A stretch of DNA of 64,000 bases from Nyssa sinensis (lineage: Eukaryota > Streptophyta > Magnoliopsida > Cornales > Nyssaceae), in contig CM018035.1 of NCBI GenBank assembly GCA_008638375.1, forward strand, positions 1,911,501 to 1,975,500. The letters run 5' to 3'. Positions within the stretch are counted from its first letter, which is position 1; each line of letters starts with the position of its first letter. The notes under the pieces are model-generated. The model had not been told where the DNA came from. It saw nothing but the letters and a program-made list of their open reading frames with translations, and ran no database searches. This document shows, piece after piece, positions 47,201 through 57,919 of the stretch. The position numbers and the translations under genes are program-made.

Positions 47201-50200
47201 TGGAATCAAGAGATGGCACATGAACAGGATCTGAAGAAGAAGAGTACACCCCTACCACAGAATGATTTGATGCTAGTGTTGCAGAATGTGGTTGAGAATC
47301 ATTTGGCTTCACTTGCATGCACCCGTGAAACGGTATTAGGAACTGGTGCCCGCCTCTCCACTGACAATTCTTTCCTAACAGTACCAGCAGAATTAGCATC
47401 CCGTGCTTGTCGAGGATGTGAATCAGTTGGTCCATCTAAAGCTTGAGATGAATAATGTCCACCGGAAGGTTTTTGATTACTAGAAGTCTCTGCTGAGCTA
47501 CTGAAAAGGCCCAAATCAAGATATTAGCATACAATACACATGCAAAAGTTGCCAAACAAAAGAAACAAATTTCAAAGCAAAAGGGTGCATTAGCTTCATT
47601 TTAAAGTACGAAAGTGCCATAATATCAGGAAAAGAAGTGCAAATATAATTAATTAAGAAGAAATAACAGGTATTCATGAAGAAAATTCTAATTTTGATAG
47701 TATAAGCATTCATATGACAAGACAAAATTAATTATACATGAAAATGTAACAGAGTTGAGGATACTTCCCAACTAGGTAACATGACAACAAGAAACTCCAC
47801 GCAAATGAATTCTTGAAACCAATAGCACCGTATTCTCAAACAGAAAGCATGGCAGTCAAAGCAATAGACAATGGAACTTGCACTCTTGATGTATATAAAC
47901 ATTTAGTGAGGCATAGTGATTGAAGGCCATTTTGAGGTCAACATAACAACTTAGTATTTGTCAGTGTCCATAAACGTCCAAGAAAACAAAACAATAGATC
48001 TACATGTAATAGAGGAATATTTTTGCATGAAAAGATAAAGAAGCTCAAGGAATTTTTCAAAAGATAACAAAATAAAAAGTGGACAGTAGATGAAGGTTGC
48101 CTCAAACACTGTCATGTCCATGTAGGAGAAAGGTGCTCAATTAAATCCAAAAACTGGCAAAATGAAGAATGAAAATGATCCACCTAGAAATTTGAATTAA
48201 AAAAAACATGTGGAAAACAGTGGTCTAAGTAAATAAGCAGTAAGCAGCTCAACAGCTGTTTGAAAATTAAGGCGGCGAAAATTTCTTAGAGAAGTACTCT
48301 TGTAGAGTAACAAACAAGATGGCTGAAGCAATGACTTATCAGAAGATTCAATTAATTAACCATACAAACCCGGGAGAGTGAATGACAAAGGACTATAGAT
48401 TAACATAAAAATTGACAATACAAGGTTACTTTCATGCTGGAGAAGTCTGATTATAAGGTCTACAAGGATACATGTGAGACCAAAAATAAAACAATCCATG
48501 TACTTATTTTTCTCATTTATTCTCCTTTTATTCATTTTTTTCTTATCATCTGCAATTTCTGCTCACCCCAGATCTTCAAACTTCATTCGCTTTCAGCTCA
48601 CTCCAGACCTTCCTCTTTGAACCTTAGACTTCTAAAGCAGTTTTTATTGTCTAAACACTGGTATCACCAACAAGAGAGTTTTCTAGAATTTTTCGTAGTT
48701 CCTTTATTACATAATTTATATTCCCGGATTCATGAAAGTATTATTCCAGTAAAAGAGGTAAATATTGTGACCGGGGTTCCAGTGGAGTGCAAGTAAACTT
48801 CGATAGATTTGCAAATACATTAGTATATTAGACATTGGATATTTTCATTCCATTCCGTATGAAGGCACTAACTTATTATCAAATATTAAATGTTCTTACC
48901 CATATCATTGCCAACTTGAATTGCAATCATCACAAGAAATCAAATCAATGTCCCTCTACGTTTGTTGTTATTCAATTGAACTACTGGTTCTCTGTTTTTT
49001 TGTTTTTCATAAGCTCCTACAAGGTACATCACCTACAAAATCTAGTAAAGAGTCAATTGATTCCAGCATTATGCCAGAAATCCAAAAATGAAATATACGT
49101 AATACGTTCTCCTTCAGATTATATATATGCAACTCCACTCCCTTGAAATGACATTCTAAGTAGCACAGACAGGGATACAAAACGACACAGACGCGGCCTT
49201 CTTCAAAAAATATAGAACATTGGGACACATTGAATATTTTTTTATTTTTTTATATAACTAGATAAAGAAAATCTAACATTATTCAATCAAAATTGGCAAA
49301 ACAACACACAAATTATAACAATATTATTAAAATATCAAAATAACAAAACTATTATAAAAATTCAACAACTTCAATTTATCATCAACATCCATAATCCAAG
49401 TTCAAAAACAAATTTCTCAACTACTATATAGAACATAACCTAAAACGAAGCAGAGAAGAACAAAAGAAAATTATGGAAATATCCAAGAAAAAAATCCGAA
49501 AAAAAAAAGTCTAAAACGTATCCCTAACATGTTTGGCCATGTCCGAAATTCAGGAAAATAAAATTTAAAAAACAAAATTGGACACACTGGTACTGTCTCA
49601 GACACCAATACGTGAGCCAAAAGAGTGTATGTGCTTCAGTTAACTCTCTTATAATTAATATTTAATAAGTTCATAATCTCTAATAATTAAAAAAAAAATT
49701 AAGGAACCAACTTGGTTTCATGGTGAATAATTAATAATTAATTACTTAATAATTAATTTTTTTTTTTTATAAAATCTCTTTATAATATTAATTATTAGAG
49801 AGATTAAAAATAATTATATATCTACTTACATATATATATATATATATATATCATTTATAGCATGTCTTGGTCTACATAATTGAAGTCAAAAGTATTGCAG
49901 CAGGAGGAAACATACATTATAAGTTTTTTATGTCATAAGTCGATTATTATATGTATCTTTTATGAAAAAACTAAAATGTCATTGAAAATTTGCATATAAA
50001 GTTTATTTTTGTACTGAAAATCATTTACATGTAAAAAAATATTTATCGGTGAATGAAAATATGAAAAAACTTAATAATTAATAATTCCAATAATTAAGAA
50101 ATTTTCAATCTCCCGTGTCTATTAATTATAAGAGGGTTGACTGTAAATGACATCTATTATGCTCCCTCAAAAGGAACCACCTAAGCCACTAACAAGCTAC

Positions 50201-53200
50201 CAAGCTTGCTAAATTCTCCTAGGAACAATACCCCCAGCCCAACTCAGTATCACCACCCTCACTGAACTCAACAACACCCTGTTAATCCCAGAAATGGCAA
50301 ACAACATATACCACAAATCCCTGGCCAACCTGCAATGAATAAGAAGGTAATTCATGTCCTCTCCCTCCTGTTTACACACAGCACACCAATTTGGTATAAT
50401 TTTCCTTCTCTGTCTCAAATTATCCTTTGTGAGAATGGCCCCCCAATGTTATAGTCCAAACAAATAAAACATACTTTGGAAGTAGGGCAACAAACCAAAC
50501 TGCTCGAACTCAGCTCAATCTGGAGCTCATTTAACACGTAAACCAAGCTTGAATGTGTTCTAAAATTTGTTTATTGTAAAGCTCAACTCGATATGGTAAT
50601 AAGTACTCTATTAATATATAAAAAACCAAACTACTTGAGCTCGACTTGTGATAGGTTCGATCAGATGCTCGTTGGCAACATAAACAAAAACAAGGCAAGC
50701 TTGAACACAATTTAAAGCTCGCTAAATTTAGTGAAAAAGCTTGAGCAACTCACTAATCGGCTTGGCTCAGCTCATTTACAAACCCTATTTGGACGGCATT
50801 TTCACCTTCCAAATACTCTTCCAATGGAAGATTGGACCTTACCTTCCAATAATTACCCAATAAAACAATCTCACTCCAAACAGCCCCAATCAAATCGGAA
50901 TCCAACATGTCGCATCCTGCCACTCTCCACAAAAATATGCTACATAGAGAACCTTAAAAAAAATTATAAAAAAGATGGCCTCAACTGGTTCCAATTCCCA
51001 ACCCTAGGTTATAATTTATTATTTATACATTACATGATTAGCCACATGGCAGCTAACTTGAATGCAATTCATCACCAAAAAAAAACCATATAGCCTTCTA
51101 CTTTGTTGTTATCTAATTGAACTAGTGCTTCTCTATTTCCCCTTTTTCTTTCTTGAGTCTGTAGGAAAGTAACATTTCAGTAGCTATAGTTCAATACCGT
51201 ATCGCCACCAAGTATCAATATTGTCAGTCAACAAAGTTGCCTTCAGTAAAAAGACCTTTACATTGAATACATTCAGTACTTTGAGCAGCCACACCCCATT
51301 GATTGGCTGATCACAACACCACACTATATTTCAACAATATATAAAACGTAGACATATTTCAAGAAAATCTAAATCTATAAGCAGGCTAAGCAGCACTAGA
51401 AACATATACGGACAAACTGAACAAAGAAAAGTATATAAAGGACATATAAATGTACCCCTTTTCAGAAACATGCAAGGTCACTTGCTCATTGGTGGATGTC
51501 GAACATTGCAGCAAAGGAGGCTTCGGCTCTCTATTAACATTTTGATTGATTCTGTTGTCTCTCACAACACGAAACTCTCTGCTGATTCCTGCAACTGGTA
51601 TGATTTAATCAATCAAGTACACTAATAAAAAGATTTCATAATTGTAGTAAAATCAATTGCAGAATAATGATAGATATCGACATGAACAGCACACCATAGA
51701 ACAACAACAGCATGTAAAATTGTCCCACAGAAAAATAATATATAAATAGAGCAGACTTAACATACTGAGAAGTAACTGTGGAGCTGAAAGAACTGAATTA
51801 AAATGAATAAGAATACGGAAAAGGCTATAACACTCATCAGATGAAGTTTGTCTCAAAACACGCGTGTGCAGCTGTGAAGCACGAACACTCTATTTTGCCT
51901 CATGTATCCGTGTCAAACATACTCGGACACGTGAAAAAAGAGTTTCTAATTTTTCTGAATTTCAGACACGTCACAAACATGTTACAAACACGTTTTTTTT
52001 AATTTTTCAAGAATCTTGCCTCTTCTTCTCCTCTTCTTCTTTGCTTTATATATGTACATACATACATGCATACATATATGTATATATATATATCGTAGTT
52101 AACAATTTTTTTGAAATTTGGATCATAAATATTGATGATTAAATAATTAAGTTCTTGAAATTTTATTTAATAGCTTCATTATTTTGATATATTAATAATA
52201 TTATCGTGATTTGTGTATTTTCATGCCAATTTTGATTGAAATGATATCAAATTTTTATTATATTATCATATAAAAAAAACATAAAAAAATATATTCAACA
52301 TATCCCCGATGAAGCGTGTCCTACTTTTTTGTGCCCGTATCCATGCTTCTTAGGTGTGCAATGTTATGTGTTATTTATAAACAATAATAGGAGTATGAGG
52401 ATGATTGAGTATTTCAAAATGGAAGTGGACATGAACGGATCAAAAAATTGCCTATCTACTGAATGTCAAATATAGACTCATTCAAAGTAGTCCATAATGC
52501 AGGCTCCATGGAACAGCAAACTCAATATTATCCAAGTATTATCCTAATGATCTAACTCCTACAGAAGCTACTTATGCCATGCTCTATTCTACTGTTTGTA
52601 CGCCTTCATCTAGTTTAAAAGGAAATTCTACATTTCAATATATATTGATATATTACTATGAGAAATATTAATGAAATAGATTTTTTAAATAAGGTATGAC
52701 TTGGTTCTAACTTCTAACTGAATGTTTTATATCACTTTAGGTATAAACAAATTTATCCCAGAAATGGAGCTAGTTGACATCACAATTGGATTGACACGAG
52801 TCCTTTTGAACATCGAAAAGAAGTCATCACGTTAGCAACTCATTCACCATATTCCACAATAATCTCCGTATTGAGTTCACTTCATCCGACAGGTCCCCAA
52901 GTTCACAAAAACACAGCCATAAAAAGTTTCGATGTATTCAAATAACAGTAAGTAGGTAAAACTGTAATAGCATAGACACGGGTTTCTGGAGTGGTTCTCA
53001 TGCAATGAGCAGATCAACTAAGCCCGAAACTGAATTACTGGGTTGTAGCAAGAACAATGACAAAATTCCAAATAATGCCCAAAACCACATTCAGAATGAT
53101 ACAGTAAATGAAGAGGCACAAACATAAAACAAACAGAAGTCATATCACAATTGCATGTTACCAGCTAAAGCATTTCGACTATAGCCTCCTCTTCGAACAT

Positions 53201-56200
53201 TACGGTCTGCATATGCGCTGTTAAATTTCATCCCTTGACCTACATGCTCACTATATTTTCTTGGCTCTGCAGAACCGTTGTACCCTGTATTCTGAGGCAA
53301 AATGTAAATATATTGTCAATCCAAAGCGTATTTATTTCACAAGAAATAAGTAGCAACCTTATCTCAATGGTCAAAGAAATATAATTATACTGGTCGGTAA
53401 TAGTTTAAATACAATTTTCAAATGGTTCACACGTCAAGGTTTCATATAAATTACATGCAACAAGAATTTTCTTTTTGATAGTTCAAAGTATTTCAAAAGG
53501 TTACATTCCAAAAGAGTGATACTACGTGAAATGCAGTAATGATTGATAACTTTCACACGATCACATAATCAGCACTGCAGTTATCCTTTTATGCCTTTCC
53601 TTCAAAAAATCTCCCAGGATATTAACCTGATAGATGCTCACCTAAAACAAATTAACTCAAAATTCATCACAGGAATGGTGTTTTAAAAAAAAAAAAAACT
53701 GCATCAAAGAAAATACGAAGCATAATTCTAGCTAATGCTTACGACACTCTACACCTTATAAGTAGAGGGAAAAAAAAAACACCACCCGAGCCCAGAAAAA
53801 TGGTCTGTCCCACAATCTACACAAATAACCAAAAAGTATAATGACAGCAATATTGTGCGACAAAATGTAAGGCAAGCAATGCAAGAAAAGGAGCAATAGC
53901 AGTTTGCCCAACGCTTCACATCAGCAACCATCCAAAAATGATATAAGGATTTACAAGAAACCATACCTCTTTCTTTTTGTCTCTTCTTCTCTTCACTTCG
54001 TGAAATGGATCTGCGGAAGAACAAACAAAAATGAACACAAGAGGAGCATTGTACAAGTAATAAGGTAAAACTAAAAAGAGCAGGCTAGGAGTATCGGGAT
54101 ACCAATACACACATATGTATTCTTAGAAAAGCAAAAGAAAATTCTTATAATAAACAAAATTTAAAAGGAAGAGAAGAGTGCAATTATAGATATTTCCATA
54201 TGTAAATCAGCCATTAAGCGTATATATCTATAGGTGTTACTTTTATTGGTTCTTCCATCCTTCAACCAAAGGTGACATGTTGAACACCTCTTACCTACTA
54301 ACGACAAAATTGAGCATAAAGATTCAATTCATGTGAGTATTGTGCTCTAGCAATATTTAATATGCAAATTGACCGCAGAACTACACTGAAAGCGTCAAAC
54401 TGTAGATCAGTCCACAAAGTGCCACCTAAAATGCGCATATTACAGCACTTAGGTTCCCACCTTCCTGAGTAAAGGCATATTCAGCCACCATAAAAAAAGG
54501 AAAACAGGTGCTCGGAGAAAAGGTCATGAAAAAGAGAATAATTTACAAACTGCTCCTTCCTACACATTGCATCTAATAATAAGTTAAAATGATCTATTGA
54601 TCTGGTAACCATGATAACAAACTTGCCAAAGTTGCAAAAAAAGACAACATTTTATACAAAAAAGATTAGAAAGACCTTTGAAAGCCAACAAAAGAGCACC
54701 TAAGACAATCCCATTAACTCTTTATCCAGGCCCAACCCTGCTGCCACAAACTTCATTTTTTGTGTGATCCTTATTTTCTGCTAATTTCTACACTTACATA
54801 GGACAAGAATCAAGGGACGAATTAACATCTTATTTTTAGTCTCCCTAATAACAGCATTAGGACACATTATGAAGTGAAATGGCAAAAGAAAACCAAATCC
54901 CCCAACAGCCACAAAGGATATTCCCAAGCCCATTAGAATCAAGGTATTAGCAATTCAGTACGTCCCAGCGCAGATAGACACTTTCCTATTGAGGATACCA
55001 CTGCCATCATCGTCTATAACAACCATCATTTTATATCTTTTGAGATCTTCACATTTCTCCCAAGAATAGCCCTCTCTATACTCTTCATCTTCTTTATTTT
55101 CGGCAACTAATCTGTTGAAGTTTGAGCTATCCTATGTTCAAATCCAAACAACCAAAGTTACACAAAAACAACCACTTAACACTACAACTTGCCCAACATT
55201 TACACGTAAAATCCTCAATGGAAGCTCCTACATCCACTGCTATCATTAGGAACAACCAAATCAAACTATCTTTATGGCCGCAACATCTTCAACTACCCCT
55301 ATAGCCACCAACCCAACCACTGATCCAAACAAAGGAACTACCAGCTCCAGCCACCATCATAAACACCCAAATTTCAGCATTGCACTCATGGCCAATTACT
55401 GGCATGTCTAAACATTAAACCAATTATCCAAATTCACTGCCAAAATGAGTTCAGGAAATTACAATATTCTATAATGGGAATCTAATTCAAAATTTCCAAG
55501 TTCAAGCATGCAAATATGTTGTCTATCACCTTTCTTCACTTCAAACTGTTTAAGGTGCAACAAGAAGCAACAAAATCATCATTAAACTGTATGTATACAA
55601 TTAATTATGACACAAACATCCCTGCCAAGTCCTAGATTTTCAAAAGCTATTGACATGCATCCTTGTCCATGCTGGGACATGTATCCTACACTAGTGAATA
55701 AAAGGCTCCCATGATTAGTGGTGGCAAACGATTCATTGCGCAACACTGATACAGAACAATGCAAGTTCAACTATTCCTAGAAGAGGATTAGAACTTCAAT
55801 TTTGCAATAATTTTGATTTTTAATAATATATATATATATATGATATCCTCAAATTCATCAACATTTCATGAGAAAACATTAGCTTGATCCTGTGACACAG
55901 CCTCTCCACACCAAAAGAATTAACACACTGAAAGTTTACCTCCAATAAGCCCCGTCATCAAGAAAAAATTATAAAAAATGATCACCTGAATGGGTACAAT
56001 GATAATTTGAAGTTACTTAATTCTTTAACCAAGAGTTAATTATTTAACCAAGAGTTAGCTTGAGACACATCTCCTCCATCTCCCAAAAAGAAGGTTGAGA
56101 GTTCAAGTCTCAAATGGGATGAGTTTGCCTGCGTCTTACCTATCGAGACATGATTAACTTTGGTAAGGGAGCAGGGGTGACCAAAATTAAGTTTAGTAAA

Positions 56201-57656
56201 ATAGTAGCAAAAACTGATAATGTGTGGTCTAATAACGAAATGGTCTTAAAAATAGAGTAGAATAGTAAGACAAGATTCATATAACCGACCCCAAATAATT
56301 TATATAAGGAGTTGTTGTGTTGAGTTGAGTTGTATATAACTCTCCCAAAATATCTCTTATCCTACAAGTCTATGTGTTGGCTCTCTTATCAGTGTATGTG
56401 GTGGAATGTTGCCATCAAACAGGCCAAAGAACTGCCCTCACCCCAAGAGTGTATTCATGCGAGTGTTTATGTCCACACGCACAAGTAAGTTCTTAAGTGA
56501 GTAAAATGCCAACATCTAGCAGGCCATAGTGCTCCACTCAAAACTATGACACAAAACATCTTCTTATAAATCTGCAATAGGAGGGGAAAAACAAGTGCAC
56601 AGCACCAGATACGAATATTTGTGCAGTTCAATCTCCCAAGCGGCTGCAGTTTGAGGACATCCAAATATCTCGTATCGCAATAGTGGCCACGGGACAAAAT
56701 CCATATATTTCAGTGCCCACCAGCTGTTAGCTTGAGTGGTATCTCAAGCCACTCTCAAAAGGGAAAGGTGTAGGGTTCAAGTCCTCTTTGGGACCTGATG
56801 TGTGTATTAGAGCATCTCCGGTGGTGACTCAAATTTTTACCCAAATTTAAGTCAAAATTTGAGTAAAAACTGAATTTGAATCTCATGCTCTCCAATAGTC
56901 ACTTAAATTTGAGTCTATAAACAATTTTGCACTAATTTGGGTTTAAATTTGAGTAAAACCTTATTTGAGTATGGGTTTGAGTAACATCAGAAGATTTTTA
57001 TGAATCTTGACTTAAATTTAAATTTAAGTCAGGGTTTGAGTCACCACTGGAGATGCTCTTACTTATCAAAAGAAAAATACCCACCACATTAATATGCTAA
57101 TTCCAATAAATGGGGGTATTTTCCAAATCCATTAACAGGATTTCTACATTATATCTTTTTTTTTTTTATAGGTAAGTGGCCCTTGGGGTGGGAGTTGAAT
57201 TTCTACATTATATCTAAAGTTCAAACTCTCATAAGTTCAGTCCAAAATCTTGTAAACTGTGAATGCACTCATAACATTAGCATAAGTTCTAGCTGAAACT
57301 AGTCTACAAAAGTTCCACTTTTTCTATCAAGCATTCAATCCAACCCTTTCGCAGTTCTCTGAATGAAACTTTTTACTGACGACGAGTACATGAAAAGCAA
57401 AACCAATCAAATGCAGTAAAGAACAGTTATAACAAGCAAAACAATCGAACTGAATGCCATTAAAAATAAGTAGAAACCGACCTTGATTCAACAATTTCTG
57501 AGTAGTTTCGTTAGGATCCATGTTGGTCTCTTTAAGGGCCACATATATATCAGCGTCAGAGTGATTACCCACGATTTCTTTGATAGACTGGATAGTTTTC
57601 CGTACGCGAGCAGAAAGAATTTGAGTCCCGCCCTCGATTCGCGAACCGGAGACCAT
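41264..57656 (-). CDS. GIP1L: GBF-interacting protein 1-like (DUF1296 family), with a 1-nt frameshift in exon 5
   Basis: Coding exons (5' to 3'): 57656-57482, 54010-53967, 53291-53162, 51588-51456, 47500-46895, 45694-45355, 44972-44702, 44529-44437, 44149-43700, 41614-41264. Residues 1-58 are the GIP1 N-terminal domain (MVSGSRIEGGTQI ... TNMDPNETTQKLLNQ), a UBA-like fold. Then come basic DPFHEVKRRRDKKKE, a Ser-rich middle, a conserved block HIRVSETDRCRLTFGSFGTQF, and a long Pro/Gln/Gly/Tyr-rich C-terminus with an Ala7 run, ending QLGHLNWTTNF. Arabidopsis GIP1 aids DNA binding by G-box factors; a role in the nucleus is inferred here. Exon 5 must change frame at 47313-47314: the first part reads to RVHASEAK-stop, while the continuation VKPNDSQPHS lies in the next frame. 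Skipping one A restores a product of about 863 aa. All other junctions are in phase. It may be a sequencing error or a real lesion. Confidence 0.93.
41938..42033 (+). repeat. Three-copy 32-bp minisatellite in the last GIP1-like intron
   Basis: Units start at 41938, 41970 and 42002: tgtaa(c/a)cat(c/a)tg(g/a)ctgg followed by cccaaatttta. Copies differ at two to four positions. Confidence 0.9.
42464..43608. mobile_element. Non-autonomous DNA transposon (MULE-like?) in the last GIP1-like intron
   Basis: The left end gggaaatacaacatcacccc-aaaactat and the reverse complement of the right end, gggcaattacatggacacccc-taaactat, are related inverted repeats of about 35 bases. The interior has a (CT)n tract and a ccaccat/caacc-rich stretch without transposase. 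No clear 9-bp target duplication was found. Confidence 0.55.
44530..44535 (-). other. GIP1L: NAGNAG tandem acceptor of GIP1-like exon 8
   Basis: On the minus strand the intron ends ttgcaagcag/GCATATGAT. Use of the first AG adds CAG (Gln) before AYDPQTGYD; use of the second does not. Both keep the frame. Confidence 0.6.
45900..46500 (-). mobile_element. LINE remnant with inserted tRNA-like sequence
   Basis: On the minus strand 46250-46400 reads like the part of L1-type ORF2 after the RT zinc-binding domain (MWCIWRSIIDGTLKGLELAV). A tRNA-derived SINE-like piece on the plus strand (46048 to about 46255) starts gggttagctcagcta and ends in an (AATA)n tail. Confidence 0.5.
46048..46255 (+). mobile_element. 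SINE-like element with (AATA)n tail
   Basis: The A-box-like ggttagctcagcta start resembles the start of the element at 12458. The tail aaataaataaataaataaaa closes it. A B box is not obvious. Confidence 0.45.
47515..49150. other. GIP1-like intron 4, mostly unremarkable
   Basis: No nested gene is seen between exon 5 and the first clear transposon piece. The sequence is AT-rich, with short open frames only. Confidence 0.5.
49155..49617. mobile_element. Possible member of the gacacg inverted-repeat family
   Basis: It starts agtagcacagacagggatac and ends gtctcagacaccaatacgtgag, both rich in gacac/gtcc motifs as in the elements at 12245-12860 and 51876-52352. The interior is AT-rich. The assignment is weaker than for the other two. 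Confidence 0.4.
49638..50150. mobile_element. MITE-like element with 24-bp terminal inverted repeats
   Basis: The left end cagttaactctcttataatt matches the reverse of the right end, cagtcaaccctcttataatt, and both continue with aata. The interior is built from taattaattatt-type sequence and (TA)n. A degraded relative lies near 30270-30720. Confidence 0.7.
50160..50460 (-). mobile_element. LINE (L1-type) fragment: reverse-transcriptase zinc-binding domain
   Basis: The minus strand reads ILTKDNLRQRRKIIPNWCAVC, then CKQEGEDMNYLLIHCRLARDLW. This is the zf-RVT signature (C-x2-C ... H-x4-H/C type) found after the RT in plant LINEs. It is truncated on both sides and has no poly(A) end here. Confidence 0.8.
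51876..52352. mobile_element. Inverted-repeat element, copy B (GIP1-like intron 3)
   Basis: Starts gaagcacgaacactctatttt and ends gtgcccgtatccatgcttctta; the ends are inverted repeats of each other (gaagca-g-a-ac). Internal tcagacacgt and an AT-rich core are shared with copy A at 12245-12860. gtgtgcag on the left and gtgtgcaa on the right could be a partial target duplication. Confidence 0.6.
54030..56040. other. GIP1-like intron 1, central part
   Basis: No gene. The part at 55000-55420 is rich in ccaacaacc/ccaccat motifs, in the style of the internal part of the element at 42464-43608, but no ends were found. (TA)n lies at 55826-55842. Confidence 0.4.
56050..56165 (+). mobile_element. SINE-like fragment
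   Basis: gttagcttgagacacatctc followed by ggttgagagttcaagtctc (B-box-like). It shares its A-box start with the SINE at 56712. Confidence 0.5.
56712..56806 (+). mobile_element. tRNA-derived SINE (GIP1-like intron 1)
   Basis: A box ttagcttgagtggta and B box agggttcaagtcc lie about 35 bases apart, as in a tRNA-derived promoter. The sequence ends against the MITE at 56810. Confidence 0.7.
56810..57058. mobile_element. PIF/Harbinger-type MITE with TTA target duplication
   Basis: The 249-bp element has about 24-bp terminal inverted repeats (gagcatctccggtggtgact at the left, agtcaccactggagatgctc at the right; one internal mismatch here). It is flanked on both sides by TTA (56807-56809, 57059-57061). 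The interior repeats aaatttgagt. No ORF. Confidence 0.88.
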
Positions 57657-57685
57657 CTCCAATCAAGGACCAAAACAGATTAAGA

Positions 57686-57689
57686 TATG

Positions 57690-57727
<38 letters not shown>
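57686..57727. repeat. (TA)n(GT)n microsatellite in the GIP1-like 5'UTR
   Basis: A TA run followed by a GT run lies about 30-70 bases before the start codon, so it would be in the leader of the mRNA. Confidence 0.85.
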
Positions 57728-57742
57728 GCCAATATAGAATAA

Positions 57743-57829
57743 TCAAACCCTCGAATGCTTATCGGCGACGAAGAAAGCCTCAACTGATAGGGTCTGGAAT
57801 TGGAGCAAAGCGAATGGAGTACTTTGCAT
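57743..57829 (-). CDS. Possible upstream ORF (28 aa) in the GIP1-like leader
   Basis: ATG at 57829 opens MQSTPFALLQFQTLSVEAFF and ends at TGA 57743, 87 bases before the main ATG. It counts only if transcription starts upstream of 57830, which the GC-balanced leader-like stretch to about 57910 suggests but does not prove. Confidence 0.35.
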   Translation of the reverse strand: MQSTPFALLQFQTLSVEAFFVADKHSRV

Positions 57830-57919
57830 TCGAATGGAATGAGAGCGGAGAACGGCCGGAACAGAGTTGGGGCTGCAAGGGTTTTGAAAACGTTTTACCC
57901 CTCGGGGGACTTTAATAAT

